Source: Phoenix dactylifera
Lineage: Eukaryota > Streptophyta > Magnoliopsida > Arecales > Arecaceae
Assembly (NCBI RefSeq): GCF_009389715.1
Contig: NC_052394.1
Location: forward strand, 23,128,899 to 23,192,898
DNA length: 64,000 nt
Reading direction: 5' to 3'
Below, piece after piece: positions 47,901-60,922 of this stretch (the stretch's first letter is position 1; the number at the start of each line of letters is the position of its first letter). The translations under genes were made by a program, and so were the position numbers. Below the pieces are notes generated by a model. That model saw only the letters and a list, made by a program, of their open reading frames with translations. It made no database searches and was not told the origin of the DNA.

Positions 47901-50900
47901 AGACAAGTCGCGGTGACTGGGAGACCACGAGTCACCGAGCGGTTCTCCGACCGACATCCAGAGACCGAGAATAAGAGGGCTGGGGGGAAGAAAGGTTGGA
48001 ATGGATTTGAGCGCTGGATTCAACGGCGGAACCGCTTGCGCGTTTTAGGCTTTCAGCTTGTGGCCGACGACCCCGATAGTACGGAACATAACGTCAAGAA
48101 CACGTGGAAGCAAATCATTGGTTCGTCACCTTACGGCGTTGCTGCCGTAGACGTGGACCTGTCCCCGTTCGGTCAAACATGGCACCTGATTCATGGAGGA
48201 CCCGGAATTACCAAATCGCCCCTGCGAGATCGAAATCAAAGGGCTTTTGCGTAATTTGCAATGGATCTCCTTCGAATCTGCTGCTTCGTCCTGAACAGCG
48301 CGACGCGAGTTGGGCTAATCATCGTCAGACGTCGGATACAACAGAAGGAATCAAGTGGATAATCGACGGCTATGATTGCGGTGGAATAAGGCGCTGGTTT
48401 CTAACCGGCCAGCGCCGGCTATAGCGGAACGTCACACAGGGTACGCTTATCTCGGATTCCCCCCATTGCCAAGTCCAATCACCTACCGTCCATTCAGAAG
48501 AGTTCAGCTGATCAGCTGTAGATCATCACCACACAAGCAGGAAGCAGATATCATTGACCTTGGAGAAACCTTGCCCGGTCGTGTTGCTGAAATATAGACC
48601 GGAAAAGAAGTATTTGAGCTGTAATAGATGAAACCTGTACTATTATATACAGCGACTTATGACCAGAAACTGCACAGAAACTTCTCCTAAGATTCGTTAA
48701 TTCGCATTCTTTGATCTAAAATAAACCGACTGAGAGAGTTGATGGAATCTATTGCTTTGGTGCAAGATATCTCAGCTTGATCACACACTTATTTTGATCT
48801 ACTATCTTAATCTATTCTTTTCTAATATTGAACACAAGTTACGGTATACATCATTTGTAAAGCTCTATGATTATGTACTTGCTTGGATATTTTATCAGAC
48901 TTCTCCCAGTTCTATCTCTTTAATCCATTCTATTCTAATATTGAACTCAAATTATGGAATTGTTTGTAAGGCTCTATACGTTCCTGCTCCATTCCATATT
49001 ACTTTGAGAGGAAAAGATATACAAAACGTAATCTCTCAAGTTCAGTGGATTATTCGACATATGTAAATAAACTGCGTGTACAGCTATCTAATGGATTGAG
49101 AACTGCGACATGTTTACACACGCTTGCTCCAAATAATTTCTTTAGATTAAAAAAAAAAAAAAAAAACTTACACAAGATAAAGGATTATTTGATGATGGAT
49201 ATGATCCATCAATCTGCAAGATGTTTGATCTCTTTTTTCAATAAATTTATGTGAAGTTCAATATGCATGGTCCATGTGATTAATTCAACAGGACGGACTC
49301 AAATGATGCCAATGGCCCATTCGAGGTCATCAGCTCCTTTTTCATTTAGGCAAGTTGATGGATGCATTAGAATTTACATATGCATCTGTTCAAGTCATTG
49401 CTCATGCAATGGACACAATAAGGTGCAGTTAGGTGCAGAAATGTTTTATTTTTCATATAAAAGACAACATTTTTTTAAAAGAGACCTTAACCATGCCCAG
49501 CAGCTTCAGCCGAAGCATAAGACCGGATATATGTACATAATGGATTTGTAAATGGATCACATTTTAAAAATTATATATTCCAAACAATGAATGATGGATC
49601 TCACGTCCCACTGGAACATTAGCTAGTATTTTGTACAAACTCCATGTGTATAAAGTTGTCCAATCAAACAAGGACTTGTTTGTTTTAATAATCAGCATTT
49701 TTTCCTTTTTCTTCAGTGGAGTAATAATCATATATATATATATATATATATATAACAATTTCACCTGGTCAGTGAATTCTTCTTAACCCTTAGAGCTGAG
49801 AGCCCGCTCACTGCAAGAATTTTCAGTAAGTTCCTTATTCAACTAATGTTTCATAGTAATATACCTATTGCAATATTGCTGCAGGCAATTGCAGATGTAA
49901 GTAGGAGGACTCCTCAACAAATCAAACCTGCTGATTAAGCTAGCGAGATATCAGCCTCGGTGAAAGAGGAGCATAATATGAGGTACCTCAATACAACTGT
50001 TTAATACAGCAACTCCTCAAACGTGCACTTCATCTCCACTTCCCGTAGTACAAATCAAGAAGATTTTCAGCTGGTGCAACCCCTGACACAGGATAAGTAT
50101 ACAATGGAAGTGCCAAAGAAGTCTGAACAATATATCAACAGGAGAAATGTACTTGTTTTCAGAATCCCTTATGAAGTTATGATAGATCCAATTTTTCACG
50201 AACAGAATATGGTAATTCATGAAGAAACAACAGCATTAGCTGCTACTTGCTTTTCATGCCAAATTCAGTTCTCTACTCATAGATCCAACTTCCTAAATAA
50301 TCAGTTGATACAGTTTAAGTTTATAAAACAAGGAATTTGTGACATGAAACTTCTCCTAGTGGTCACACCCCTCTACTTAGCAATCAGAGGTTACGCGTTA
50401 GAATCTTGGATGGTGCATCCCAAAAAATGTGGATCTAAGTAATTATTTTTCAGGTTAGTCTCCCTCCCTTTTTCCTGAAAAATTTGGCCCTCCAAGATCC
50501 CCCTATACGGGGAAGGATCCAGCCAGAGGAAGTTAATGTCGGGATAAGAGCTAGTTGTAAAATGTTGACAACTTTGATGGCTTGTAACTCAGATAAATAG
50601 TAAGAAGATAAGGCTCATTGTTTAGGTCTGGTTCAATCATGAAGTATACCGCAAGTAATGCATGATCAGAAACATAATAAGGATATAGATATACAATTAA
50701 AACAGTATAAACCTAAATTTATAGGCCTTAATCAGAATGTGTAAATGGGGTCAACCCCTCCATAAACTATTGTAGGCCTTTTTAACACAACTATAATAAC
50801 CTACTGTTATCCATGTCGTAAGAAGAAGAGGCCCTTTACATGGCTCTAAGGAACCCATCTGTTGTTTATTTATATATTTAATTACTCTGCAGACAAAGGC

Positions 50901-53900
50901 AGAAAGATCTACCAAAAACATCTCATGAAAAAAGTCGGATGAACAAAAAAACCTAGAAAATTGCCAAAGAGCATAATTCTATAACTTATTTCAGATACAA
51001 ATAAAGCGCGAATGGAAAACATAGGAATGATCTGAAAAAATAATCTGTGATGACAGGCTTTCATATATAATTCTGATGTTTTATAACCCAGCAAACCAAG
51101 ACAAGAAACAGAAATGAGTCCAAATCTCTTCCAGCTACTATTCAGCATGTTTTATACCAAGTCAGAAATTTTTCTTCCAGAATGCATGGTTTCAGACAAA
51201 ACTGCTTGTATTAGGTCAAACACATGTAAGAAAATTGGACTAAAGTTATGGATACTAATATACATGGCTTACTATATTAGAGTGCAACATCCAAATCTGC
51301 TTCTGATAAATGTAAGAATTTCTACATAGTATGTTGCATCATGATAACATAGATATATCATTATAATGTAATATACAATTAAACAGATAGCAGACTAGAC
51401 ATTTCATTTAAGTTAGTAGCTTATATGCTTAAGTTTTTTACATTTTTCAATACACCTCCATTGTTCTAATTTTCTTGGTCAAACTTAATTTCATAAATAT
51501 ATTATGTAGTTACAGCCACTCTCAAATTGAACCAAAAGAAACTAGATGCCAAGATATTTTGACCTAGACTGTGTTCAACATTTTCTGCAACCAAAACCGC
51601 AATAAGGGAACATATATGTTATTTTCTGCATAGCAGTAAATTGGTTATGAAAGCAAGAACCAGTAAGCAACATAACGATATCAAATCAGAATTGTAGTAA
51701 TAATCTCCTGGGTGGAGATGGTAGAAAAAACTAAAGATTGCCTGTATCATCACTTGATATAGGAAATCCAAAGTTTTACTGATTCTACTCTTTGCTTTCT
51801 GTTTTACTTGCAGGTTTTTCTTATTTTTTTTTTTTTTGGTTTCAGTTTAGAGCAAGCAGTTTTGTTTCAAATTCTTGTTAAGCTCTGTAGGTACTCAAGG
51901 ATGAAACAGTTCATCATTTACAAGCAGTATGTCTGGTGATACAAGTTCTGACTGCCTCAGTTACTTCTGAATATCAAGCTTCTTCGTAACCTCTTCTTTT
52001 CAATCAGTCCTGCAAATTTTATTAAAAAACTTCAAAACCTGAATGATCATTAGATGCGTTAAAAACATGTAGTGCTAGAGAATGCCAGTAATAATAACCT
52101 TAGCCAAGTTTAGAGGAACTTCAGTGGCATGTCAGTAGCCCATGTTAGAATAGTTAGTTAACAGTAGCTACTAAAACCTAGAGTTTACGATCAGATTTAC
52201 AGAAGGGTAAGTATTATAAGATAGTTAATATATATATATAGCATAATCAACCTGATAGCAGAATGTTTGCTTGAAGTTTCGAGAAGCCTTATCCTTGCAT
52301 AGCTAGTAACCCACCATAAGTCAGTTAAAAGTGCGTTGCAAAGGAGAGACATCTAACAAAAGCAGTGAGATTATAAGGTGAACAATTATGACTAGGCGGT
52401 AAGAAGTTTAAGTTTTTCTAAAAAGAAAAAAATTAACATGTTTCCTCTTAATAAATCTTTCTTTTGTCCAATTGGCAGACATAGCTTAATGCGTTTTGTT
52501 GTGAAACCCAACCATATGGCAACCCTGCATTGCAAATAGTTTAGTCTAAAAATAAAAAATTTTACAGAACATATAAAAGCTTAATTAATGGAACGCAACA
52601 AGTTTCAACTGAACATTTATTGGCATGCCATCACTAAGATCCTATGTCCAAGAGAATAACACTTTGATCTTAATATTTATCCGTATGCAAGTCATGTAGA
52701 AAGCTGAAATACCAAAATAGATGACAAAGCACATAACCTTTACCGAAATAATTGCATATAAACCACATTAATGATAAGATTCGAATACATCTCCTGCCCT
52801 AATTGTATTTAGATCTCTCCGGTGATTCAACCAACAATCGCCCACGAATTGAGCAACAAGGTTAAAAATGCATTGATGACTGGGTGCATGGAGAAAAACA
52901 GTTGTACTTTTTGCAATTAAGTAAATCCATCTGCCACAACCCAGTTATCATCCACTCCCGAGCTCCCATCCGTTAAAAAGAAATAAAGACGAATGCCAGC
53001 GAAAAATATGAAAGGGATAAAAGTTTAGGATCAACCGTAATGCCAGCGAAGAATCTTTCAAAAATAAATCAATTTGATCAAATTTTGAGATTTTCAAAGA
53101 AAAGGAATCAGAAGAACCCCTTGCCTCTGCTTCTCCACTCCCACTATCGGCTCTATAAATCCCAGCAAATATGGAAGTAAAAGGGAAAAGAACGAGTTTT
53201 TCAGCAAAAAGAAATGAATTAAAAGGGGGCATATATACAAAAACGAACGCACCATACTTCGCAGTCCAAATCGGAATCGGAAGAGGCTTTGCCTGCTCTG
53301 GTTGGCTTCCAAGGTCGCCGGCGAGAGAAGTGGATTGCAGAAGGAAAGAGGAGACGGCCGTGGGAAGGTGGAGGAGGGATCATACCTGCAGCGTCCGTCG
53401 AGGAAGAGCCGAGGGCTCGCCGGAGATCACCGTACTGGAATTCGGGACCCACCCCCTGTTATGCCGATCCACACTGATATAAAATTATACTCGTGTACCA
53501 AAAGAAATATAAAATTATACTCGTGTGATTAATTTTTGTAAAAGATTTATAAATATTTTTTTTGATATTACATAAAATTTAAAATCATTTATAAATTACC
53601 TTCCTCCACATCATTTTTTTTTTAATCATGAAATGATCGCCCATAAATTTCTCCCTAGTTTTCTACCAGTTTAACTTGTATTTTCAACTGTACATGTACT
53701 GCAGCGTGGAACTTGCAAATTGAAGAATTAACATTACATTTTTTTATTTTTTAATTACCTTTAAGTGTGGAATGGAATCTGTATAGTGAAAATATAATAG
53801 TAAGTCTCATTGTAGTTTCGGCCCAAAAGTACATCATGATCGTGGCCCGTCATGCAATCATTGCGAGGAGGAACGACATATCGCTTGATAATTTCTTAAT

Positions 53901-53950
53901 TATATTTAGGCCCGTTGTCGCGTCCACCTGGCTTCACGGAATGTAAATCC
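47901..53950. other. intergenic; no gene recognised
   Basis: AT-rich with a GC-richer spot at 47900-48430 and another at about 53270-53460. The second looks like a promoter or leader (CT-rich on the minus strand), but no coding exons follow that I can recognise. An (AT)n run occupies about 49730-49755. A non-coding transcript or an unrecognised gene starting near 53.4 kb on the minus strand remains possible. Confidence 0.4.
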
Positions 53951-53952
53951 AA

Positions 53953-53968
53953 GGCAAGTCAATTACTT
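53953..53968. repeat. left target-site duplication of a truncated LINE
   Basis: GGCAAGTCAATTACTT occurs here and again at 54187-54202, directly after a poly(A) run. The perfect 16-base match brackets the LINE tail between them. Confidence 0.85.
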
Positions 53969-54186
53969 GTGTGAGGAGGGGCCTTTCTGGCCAAGCATGT
54001 ATTCAGGAAGGCCAATAGGGCAGCCGATTGGGTGGCTGCCCATGCGGCCCACCACTCGGGGTATGCCCTGTGGTCGGGGGAGGCGGAGTTACCTTTGGCA
54101 CTCCGCGAGATTTTGTATTTTGATCTTATTGGGTGTATTCATACCCGTACTGTATGAAGTATCCGTTTCAGCAAAAAAAAAAAAAA
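53969..54186 (+). mobile_element. 5'-truncated LINE 3' end with poly(A)
   Basis: About 218 bases ending in an A run of about 14, flanked by a 16-bp duplication. The coding remnant reads KANRAADWVAAHAAHHSGYA-like in frame, the end of the LINE RNase H domain. The 3' tail GTGTATTCATACCCGTACTG is nearly the same as that of the copy ending at 61973, so both belong to one family. Severe 5' truncation is typical of target-primed reverse transcription. Confidence 0.88.
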
Positions 54187-54202
54187 GGCAAGTCAATTAC
54201 TT

Positions 54203-54819
54203 CGTTTATTGTTAAACTTTTAACCATGGGAGAGCTGAGTGCTTAATGTGGGACAATTACCCTATTTTACAGCTAAATCTTTAACTATGCGGGGAGTTGC
54301 ATGCTGCTAAATCTTTAAAATACTACGAACACTACCTGCGCTACTCTCAAAGTGTGGAAGAGAAAGGTGCATTCTTCTTGTGCGGGATAGATACATATCC
54401 GACTTGAACGAGGAGAGAAAAGAAAGATGTAGCAGGCCACTTAGAAGGCATCTTGTGAGCGAAAAGAGGAAGTTGCCTAGAATACTTCGGAACCTGTTGT
54501 TTACTGATTTCATCGAATGTATCCGTATTCGCAATATATGAAAGAGGAGAGAGAAAGAGAAAGAGCCGAGTCCAAGCATGATTCTAAAATAGAGTAAAAG
54601 CGCAGCATGGAGACCCAGAGTTCTGCTAATTACAAGTAAGAAGAACATGCCCATCTCTCGCAAAAACAAATTTGGAACCCAAACGAGACCCAGTTATTAG
54701 TACATCAAAGAATCATAAAGACAAGAATCCACTGTTATATGTACACAAAGCAAAGCGCATAATATGCAAGCTCAAACCCGTTCTTTTCCGGAGGAATGGG
54801 CCAAGCCCCGTGGACACCA
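54203..54819. other. spacer and 3' region of the GPAT gene
   Basis: No coding exon was recognised. The right part likely contains the 3' UTR of the acyltransferase whose stop codon is at 54820-54822. Confidence 0.5.
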
Positions 54820-56937
54820 CTAGTGCAGCAGAAAGCCCAGCACCTCCTTCACCCTTCCCATCCACGGCGTCGCGGACTTAAAACTCACGGTCCCATCATT
54901 GCCTGCGAGCACCCGGTACTTGTCCTTTCTTGTGAAGTTGGTGCACTCGAACCCGAGCGTGGCCGCCAAGATCCTCTGCACATAGTTGGCCACATCATGC
55001 GGGCTCTTCCCGGCGGAGCATGTCGCCTCCGCCGGTAACTGGTTCAAAAATGTCACCTCATACACCGGCCTGGGGTTCATGAAGAAGAATATCGGGTCCA
55101 TGGCCTTCCAGCCCCTAGCAGTGGTTGCATGGAAGAATCCGACACGGTAATTCATGGCCACCGGCACGATCCGGTCGGTCAGCTCGGCGAACAGGGCGCT
55201 GAATCTTAACAAGAAGGGCTCTCGGCATGTCGTGCCCTCCGGGCACACTACGAGGTCACCTTTCTCCAGCTCGCTCTTTATTCTCTCTGCATCCACTCGA
55301 CGATCTCGGCTCAACCGGACGGTGCGGATCGGCGATAGGATCTCCGATAGCCGGGAGATGGAGTAGGTGACGGCTGGGACCTTGCGACCGAGGACCACGG
55401 AGAGGACCACTGGGTCCATGAGAGTACGGTGGGTGCACACAAAAAGGACTCCACTTGTTGAGCCGGACGCTGACGGCGGAGGGCGGCCTCGCACGATGAC
55501 CTCGCCGCCGAAGATGCCGACGATGCAAGGGACGAATTGCAATGGGAGGATTAGACCGACGGTGATGCGTACGAAGGCGACTATGATGCCGATTGGTATC
55601 CAGAGGATGATGAGGAGAGCCATGAATGGCGTCGGGCGGCGAACGAGCCTGCCGTCATGGAATATGACTGGGAGCGGGCGGATCAACTGGTTGCCATGCT
55701 TGAGATCGGCAGCAAATGGTGGGCGGTGCTGTTCCTGCCCAGGTATATAAAAGGGTTGTTGTTAGCTTGTTAAGCAAAAAGATTGGCAAGAATACGTGGT
55801 GGCAAGAAGCTACTTTTTTTTGGAGCAGATGAGAACACCTATAACTCTTCATCAATAAAATGGAAGTCTTGAAGCTTGAAAATTAAAACAGAGAAGATTA
55901 TATGCAACATTTGGATTTTCATAGTTTGTGCCTTGTGATACTTCTATTCAACCACGACTAATTAGGTCTTCCTTAAAACAGAGTAATTTATTCCATTGAA
56001 TAAAAAAGTTAAAGTAATGTAGGCTGCATCAGCTTGAAAAAAGTCAAATGGACTTTGCTGAAATTTATTTAGGATATGTTTCATGCTGTCTGGACTAATA
56101 AGCAGCGAAAGTTTTGTTTCTTCACCCCCCCCCCCCCCCCCCCTCCTCTTTTCCTTTTTTTTTTTCTTCTTTTTTCCTTTGGAGAATAGATTGGGGAAAG
56201 CTAACCCTTTCGTATAGTTCATCATTCGATAGAACCTGGATTCTTTAGTCACATATAAATTGATGCAAACTGTTGCGAAAATTCGTGCAATTTCACAATT
56301 TAAATCTTTTTAGAAAAAAAATCTGGTCGTATTCCAAGCACCAGTATACTGAACTCACCTTGCAGAAAGATAAGAACGACCGAGCCGACGCTGAACTTCC
56401 CAAACCGATATCCGGCGCATCGCCTTTAAACAATTCTAGCATCCGATCGGCGACCGACCCCCGGGCTCTGTTCAGAAGCCCGGTGGCGTACCCGAACCGG
56501 TTAACCTCGAGCTCGCACCCGACCACCTCGTCGGCACCCAGGTGCTGCTTTGCGAACCTCTCGACCATGATCCTCGGGCACCTCGTCACCACCACCCGCC
56601 GCTCATACGAGCTGAACATGCCCCACGCCGCCATGTCGACATCATCCATGTAAAACTTGGGCAGCACCGCGCGCGACACCGCCTCGATCTCCGACATCCG
56701 GACCCCGGCGACCGCCACGAATGTCATAAGCTTCAACCCCAGCTCGCCCATGCCGAGCAAGTCAAGCAAGCGAATGACCGGCCACAGGAGAAGCAGGATG
56801 GCGAAGCGGACCAGGCCGGATGCCTCGAAGGCGACAAGCATGAAGTAGGGGAAGGGGTCGGTGTCCTTGAGGAGCGCTCCTTCGAGCTCCGACACAATGG
56901 AGCCGGATATCGTCCGGCCGGAGTATCGACCCTCCAT
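54820..56937 (-). CDS. glycerol-3-phosphate sn-2 acyltransferase, GPAT5/7 type
   Basis: The minus-strand exons are 56359-56937 and 54820-55734, joined in phase 0 (FCK then EQHRPP), giving 497 residues; Arabidopsis GPAT5 has about 500. The N-terminal HAD-like domain begins [20 protein letters not shown]. The DxDxT-type nucleophile motif is replaced by SELEG, so phosphatase activity is probably absent, as in GPAT5/7 and unlike GPAT4/6/8. Hydrophobic segments at about 42-60, 79-97 and 229-262 suit an ER membrane enzyme. The acyltransferase domain has HRTLMD (His295-Asp300), the PEGTTCREP block (358-366) and [19 protein letters not shown]. Family members acylate glycerol-3-phosphate from acyl-CoA for suberin or cutin monomers. 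The split near residue 193 matches the family's single intron, and this intron contains a 19-base C run. Confidence 0.92.
56125..56165. repeat. poly-C/poly-T tract in GPAT intron
   Basis: Nineteen consecutive C are followed by C/T and T runs. On the gene's sense (minus) strand this is a G run downstream of an A/G-rich tract. It is likely length-variable, and the count may be affected by sequencing error. Confidence 0.9.
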
Positions 56938-57104
56938 CTCCCTGTTCTTGCTTTGCTCCTCCCCTAGCTAGCTTCTTCTTGGGAGCTAATGAGACTGAGA
57001 TATGGCGATAAAGCTGTGAAACAGTGGTTGGAGAGGTGGGAGAGATATAAGGGAGGGTGAAGCGGAAGGGTGGTGGGCTTGACTGGTTCAGGGCTCGGGG
57101 TCTT

Positions 57105-57121
57105 GGGGGGGGGGGGGGGGG
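57105..57121. repeat. poly-G run upstream of the GPAT gene
   Basis: Seventeen consecutive G on the plus strand lie about 170 bases before the GPAT ATG. They are preceded by other G clusters (GGGTGGTGGG and CGGGG). The stretch could form a G-quadruplex near the promoter, or may be a sequencing-sensitive homopolymer. Confidence 0.9.
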
Positions 57122-57124
57122 TGG

Positions 57125-58600
57125 AATGAGGCCGTTTACCGATTCGCAACCACCACTAGAAGTGAGGAGTCCCACGCCACGCCATGGGCGGGTGGTGAGC
57201 ATGCAAACCTAATTCACAACGAACCGATCTACTCTGCATCCTGCTCTCCTTCCTCTTTGGTGGCCGCCCGTTTGCTTTTCTCTTTGGTTCACTCGCAAAT
57301 CCAGGTCCTTCATCCGAAGGGGTGCCTACCGTTGACCCTTTTTCTGGCCAGCCTAATATTATTGTAGGAAACTTGACCGCCAAGGAAAATGGCTTTGAAA
57401 CTCTAGTAAGTTGGATTAGACGCCTGGCTTGGATGGTTATCGTGTTTGTGTTTTTAATGAACGCTGCAAGATATCTGCGTGATTGTATCAGAACTTCAAT
57501 GACTTGGAAAATCTTAGACTTGGGTTGGAAACTCTATCAATTTGGTCAATATCAAGAAGCTATCAAGTTTGGGTGAAATTTTTAGCTGGGCCAAATCTAC
57601 CACTAAGCTGGTGGACCAGTCCAACCAGAAAACAATGTGCACAAACCCTTTTTTTTTATCTATCTTTATGCTTGTTGCTGCGTGGTTGTACTAGCCACCA
57701 GCTCTGAGGTGGGCTTAGTCCAGCCAATAAGTTCTCCTAGTTTGGATGTATACTATGTATTTATATTCTAAATAAATATGCCAGATTGGCTGTTTGGATT
57801 GGAATGCTAGTTTTGGGCACATTGTCTGCTCCTAGTCCAACATCTCTAATTTGCATGTCTTGAGCTATTCAAGTCGGGTCCATCTCAGGTTGTCTGCTCC
57901 TAGTCCAACTCTCATGATCTTTTGGCTTCTTAAAAATGGTAAATAACTAGTCGTTAATGTAGGACTACAAAATTATTTGGCAAAATTGTTGGCAGTAGAA
58001 CTTTCAGAAGTAGAGCTTTTTGAAGTAGAGCTGTGTCAAAGTAGAGCTTTTATAAAAAGCTATTTGTTGTTTGATAACTATATTTCTAAAGTATTGTAGA
58101 ACTTTAATATATGTTTAACAAACAAATTGAAAAAGTACTTTTTGGTGTGGCAAAATGACTATAAAGAATATTGCATAGTATTATACAGCAGAGTATAATA
58201 AAAAATAATATATATTAATACATAAATATATGATATAATATAATATTATTGTAATGTAATATAATATCATTCTAATATAGTTAATATAATATTGTATACT
58301 TTAACATGATAATATAACATAATTTAATATTATATAACACAGCATATCAATGTATTATGATATAATGTAATATAATATTATATTTATAGTATAATACAAT
58401 ATTTTGATATAGAATATTATTATTATATATTAATATTTTTATTAATATAATATTTTAGGAACTAATTTTTGAAAAAAATATAGAGACACACGAGCATATT
58501 TGCAGGAGTGAGATTTTACGATACTTTTCTTTTCAATGCTTTTCTTGTTCCGACTTTTTTTATGCATAATGAGATATTATAGGTTGGTTTAGATAAACAG
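57125..58600. other. intergenic, partly AT-rich low complexity
   Basis: The left part holds the distal GPAT promoter. 57985-58080 has repeated AGTAGAGCTTTT-like motifs. 58190-58460 is built from ATAATAT and TAATATAAT words with no reading frame. It may be the left part of an old element reaching about 59560, where AGCTTCTCC and AAAAGCTATGCC motifs recur in inverted orientation. No gene was seen. Confidence 0.45.
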
Positions 58601-58604
58601 AGAG

Positions 58605-58915
58605 AGGATCTCGCGGTGTACCGTGGACTGTGAGATCAATCTTGAGAGATAAGCAGAGAGAGAGAGAGTGGGTGGACCGCGATGTTGCGGTCTATGTTGA
58701 AAGGTGGATCGTGGTCCATTGCAATGTCACAATCTACGCTGAAAGGTGGACCGCGATGTTGCAATCCACAATTAAAGGTGGACCGCATTCTTGCGTACCA
58801 TGATATCGCAGTGTACTATGGACTACGAGATTGAAGAGCTAAATACAGAGAGGGAGAGAGTAGGTGGACTGCGATGTCGCGGTGTACCGTGGACTGCGAG
58901 ATCAAGGTTGGCATT
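58605..58915. repeat. diverged minisatellite-like repeats (GGTGGACCGCGATG units)
   Basis: GGTGGACCGCGATG-type motifs recur near 58671, 58746 and 58863. TCGCGGTGTACCGTGG-type motifs recur at 58611, 58806 and 58877, separated by GA-rich spacers. The pattern is two interleaved motifs, partly duplicated. A non-autonomous element with internal duplications is a plausible origin. Confidence 0.65.
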
Positions 58916-60271
58916 TCTAGCATGAGAGAGAGGGATGGAGAGGGAGAGAATGGATGATGGAGGAGAATGAGAGAGAGAAAAGAGGATGAAAAGAGGGTTT
59001 TGGAAGGAGAATGAGAGATCGATTGGGTGATGGAAGAGAGGGATGATGATGAGAAGGCTTTGTCCATCTCTATCACAGATTGTTGTTAATACCATCAGGC
59101 TCTTTAAGATAAAATGAAGAGTGAAGCTAAAAAATTCTTTCTTTAAACAAAAGACAAAACGATGGTAAAAAAAAGGGATGAAATAAATATTACCTTGATT
59201 ATGAGGCAAAGGAAAAAGCCAAAGCCAATTAGGGTTCTTTGTTTGTTAGGGCTCCTACAAATTTCTTTTTTTGTGCATTGTGATATAAAGGTACATTTTC
59301 TGTAATTATATAATTTTATCATGGGTATTTTGGTCTATTTATTTTTTATAAATCTAAAACATTTTTTCGACGTTTGCTAAAAATACTTTTCCGAAGAAGC
59401 TATATTTTGGAGCTTCTCCCAAATAGACGTTTTGGGCTTTCTCGCAAAGCTAAAATATCTTTTCGATTTTTTTTACCTAATACCTTTATTCCATCTAAAA
59501 GTAGTTTTGGAGGGTCAGAAGATGCTTTTTAGCCCACCAAAAGCTATGCCAAATGAGCCTTTACTCTTTGTAAGCATCCGGTGGATTACAAAATTTGGTT
59601 TAAATATATAGTCTATCTAAGCCAAAGAATGTGCTTGTGATACATATAGCATCATTGGAATTTGATCACGGATAATGGTGATAGGATTTAAGAGTTTCTT
59701 GCATGATTATTTGAGCCTCTCAATTTGATGATATACCGCATAGATCAACAACTTGATCTAGGATTGTGTTATTGATCACAAATCAAAACATTTTCTTCCA
59801 CTGTTATGGCATATCAAGTTAATTTAGAAATTTAGACCTCAATTTGAAGGTGTAACATGTGGTACGCGTGCATAGCTAACATCTTTTTTATGCTTTAATT
59901 GAAATGATGTCTGTTAGAAATCTTCGTAGGTACTTCATAAGCTCGACCATTGGACCTTTTCTTAATTTCAATTACTCCATTCTACTTGCTTCAACAGGAT
60001 TCGAAACTGTATTACCAACATGGTGCTGTAGGTCGGTCCCACGCATCAACGCCATGTCTGAATAGAACTTTAGAGCATTTTGAGATAATTTGAGTTGGAC
60101 ATGCCACTAGATATAACACTAGACCTTTATGAAAATTATATGATGTGGACCATGGTCCATGCGATCTGGGAGACAGTGAAAAAAATGAAGTAAATAATGG
60201 ATCCAATGGCGTGATTAAGATTGATTGTATTCTCATTTAAAGTCATAATATCTTTTTCTCTCTCTCCCTCT

Positions 60272-60274
<3 letters not shown>

Positions 60275-60312
<38 letters not shown>
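60275..60312. repeat. (TA)n microsatellite
   Basis: About 19 TA units follow a CT-rich lead-in. No gene is nearby. Confidence 0.95.
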
Positions 60313-60316
<4 letters not shown>

Positions 60317-60922
60317 TGGGCTACACTTCTATGAAGAGGATAAGAGATCTTATTCTTTCACGTCGAAAATTAAACATAAGGTAATCCAAACTAAAAACCT
60401 ATGCTATTGTATCGCAGATTTTTGTGGTCTAATCTATGCATCATGTGGACTAAAATATCGATGATTTCTATCATATTACCATGTTAGAATGCATGATAAA
60501 ATATTTAGATTATTTTATAAAAAAATCATAATCCACATATGTTAAAATATATATAGATTGAAAATCATCAGATTTTTATGCTCAATTCATAGCAAAGCAA
60601 AATCGTTCATCATATTAGCTATTTACTTTTGTGCTAGCCTGATGCATGAATTAGAAACTAGCAGAATACGTACTTTTTAGTCTCTAAGTATTATAGTATA
60701 CATCATGACCAATGGTACGAATCTTTAATTTGATTGGCATATTATTACTATTAAATTCGAGAAGAGTAGATTTTTTTTTCTTTCTGAAAAAAGCAAATTC
60801 TATCTCTTATATATTGTGCGCGTGCACACAAACATGCACATGCACTTGTTTGTTTAATTTTATTTTTATAGACTCTCAAGTTCTCTTGGCATCAAAATTG
60901 ATAAGTGAAGTACAAATCAAGC

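Noticed and set aside
60313-60600. Sequence after the (TA)n run considered as a Helitron end
   Set aside because: No clear CTRR end with hairpin or helicase remnant was found.
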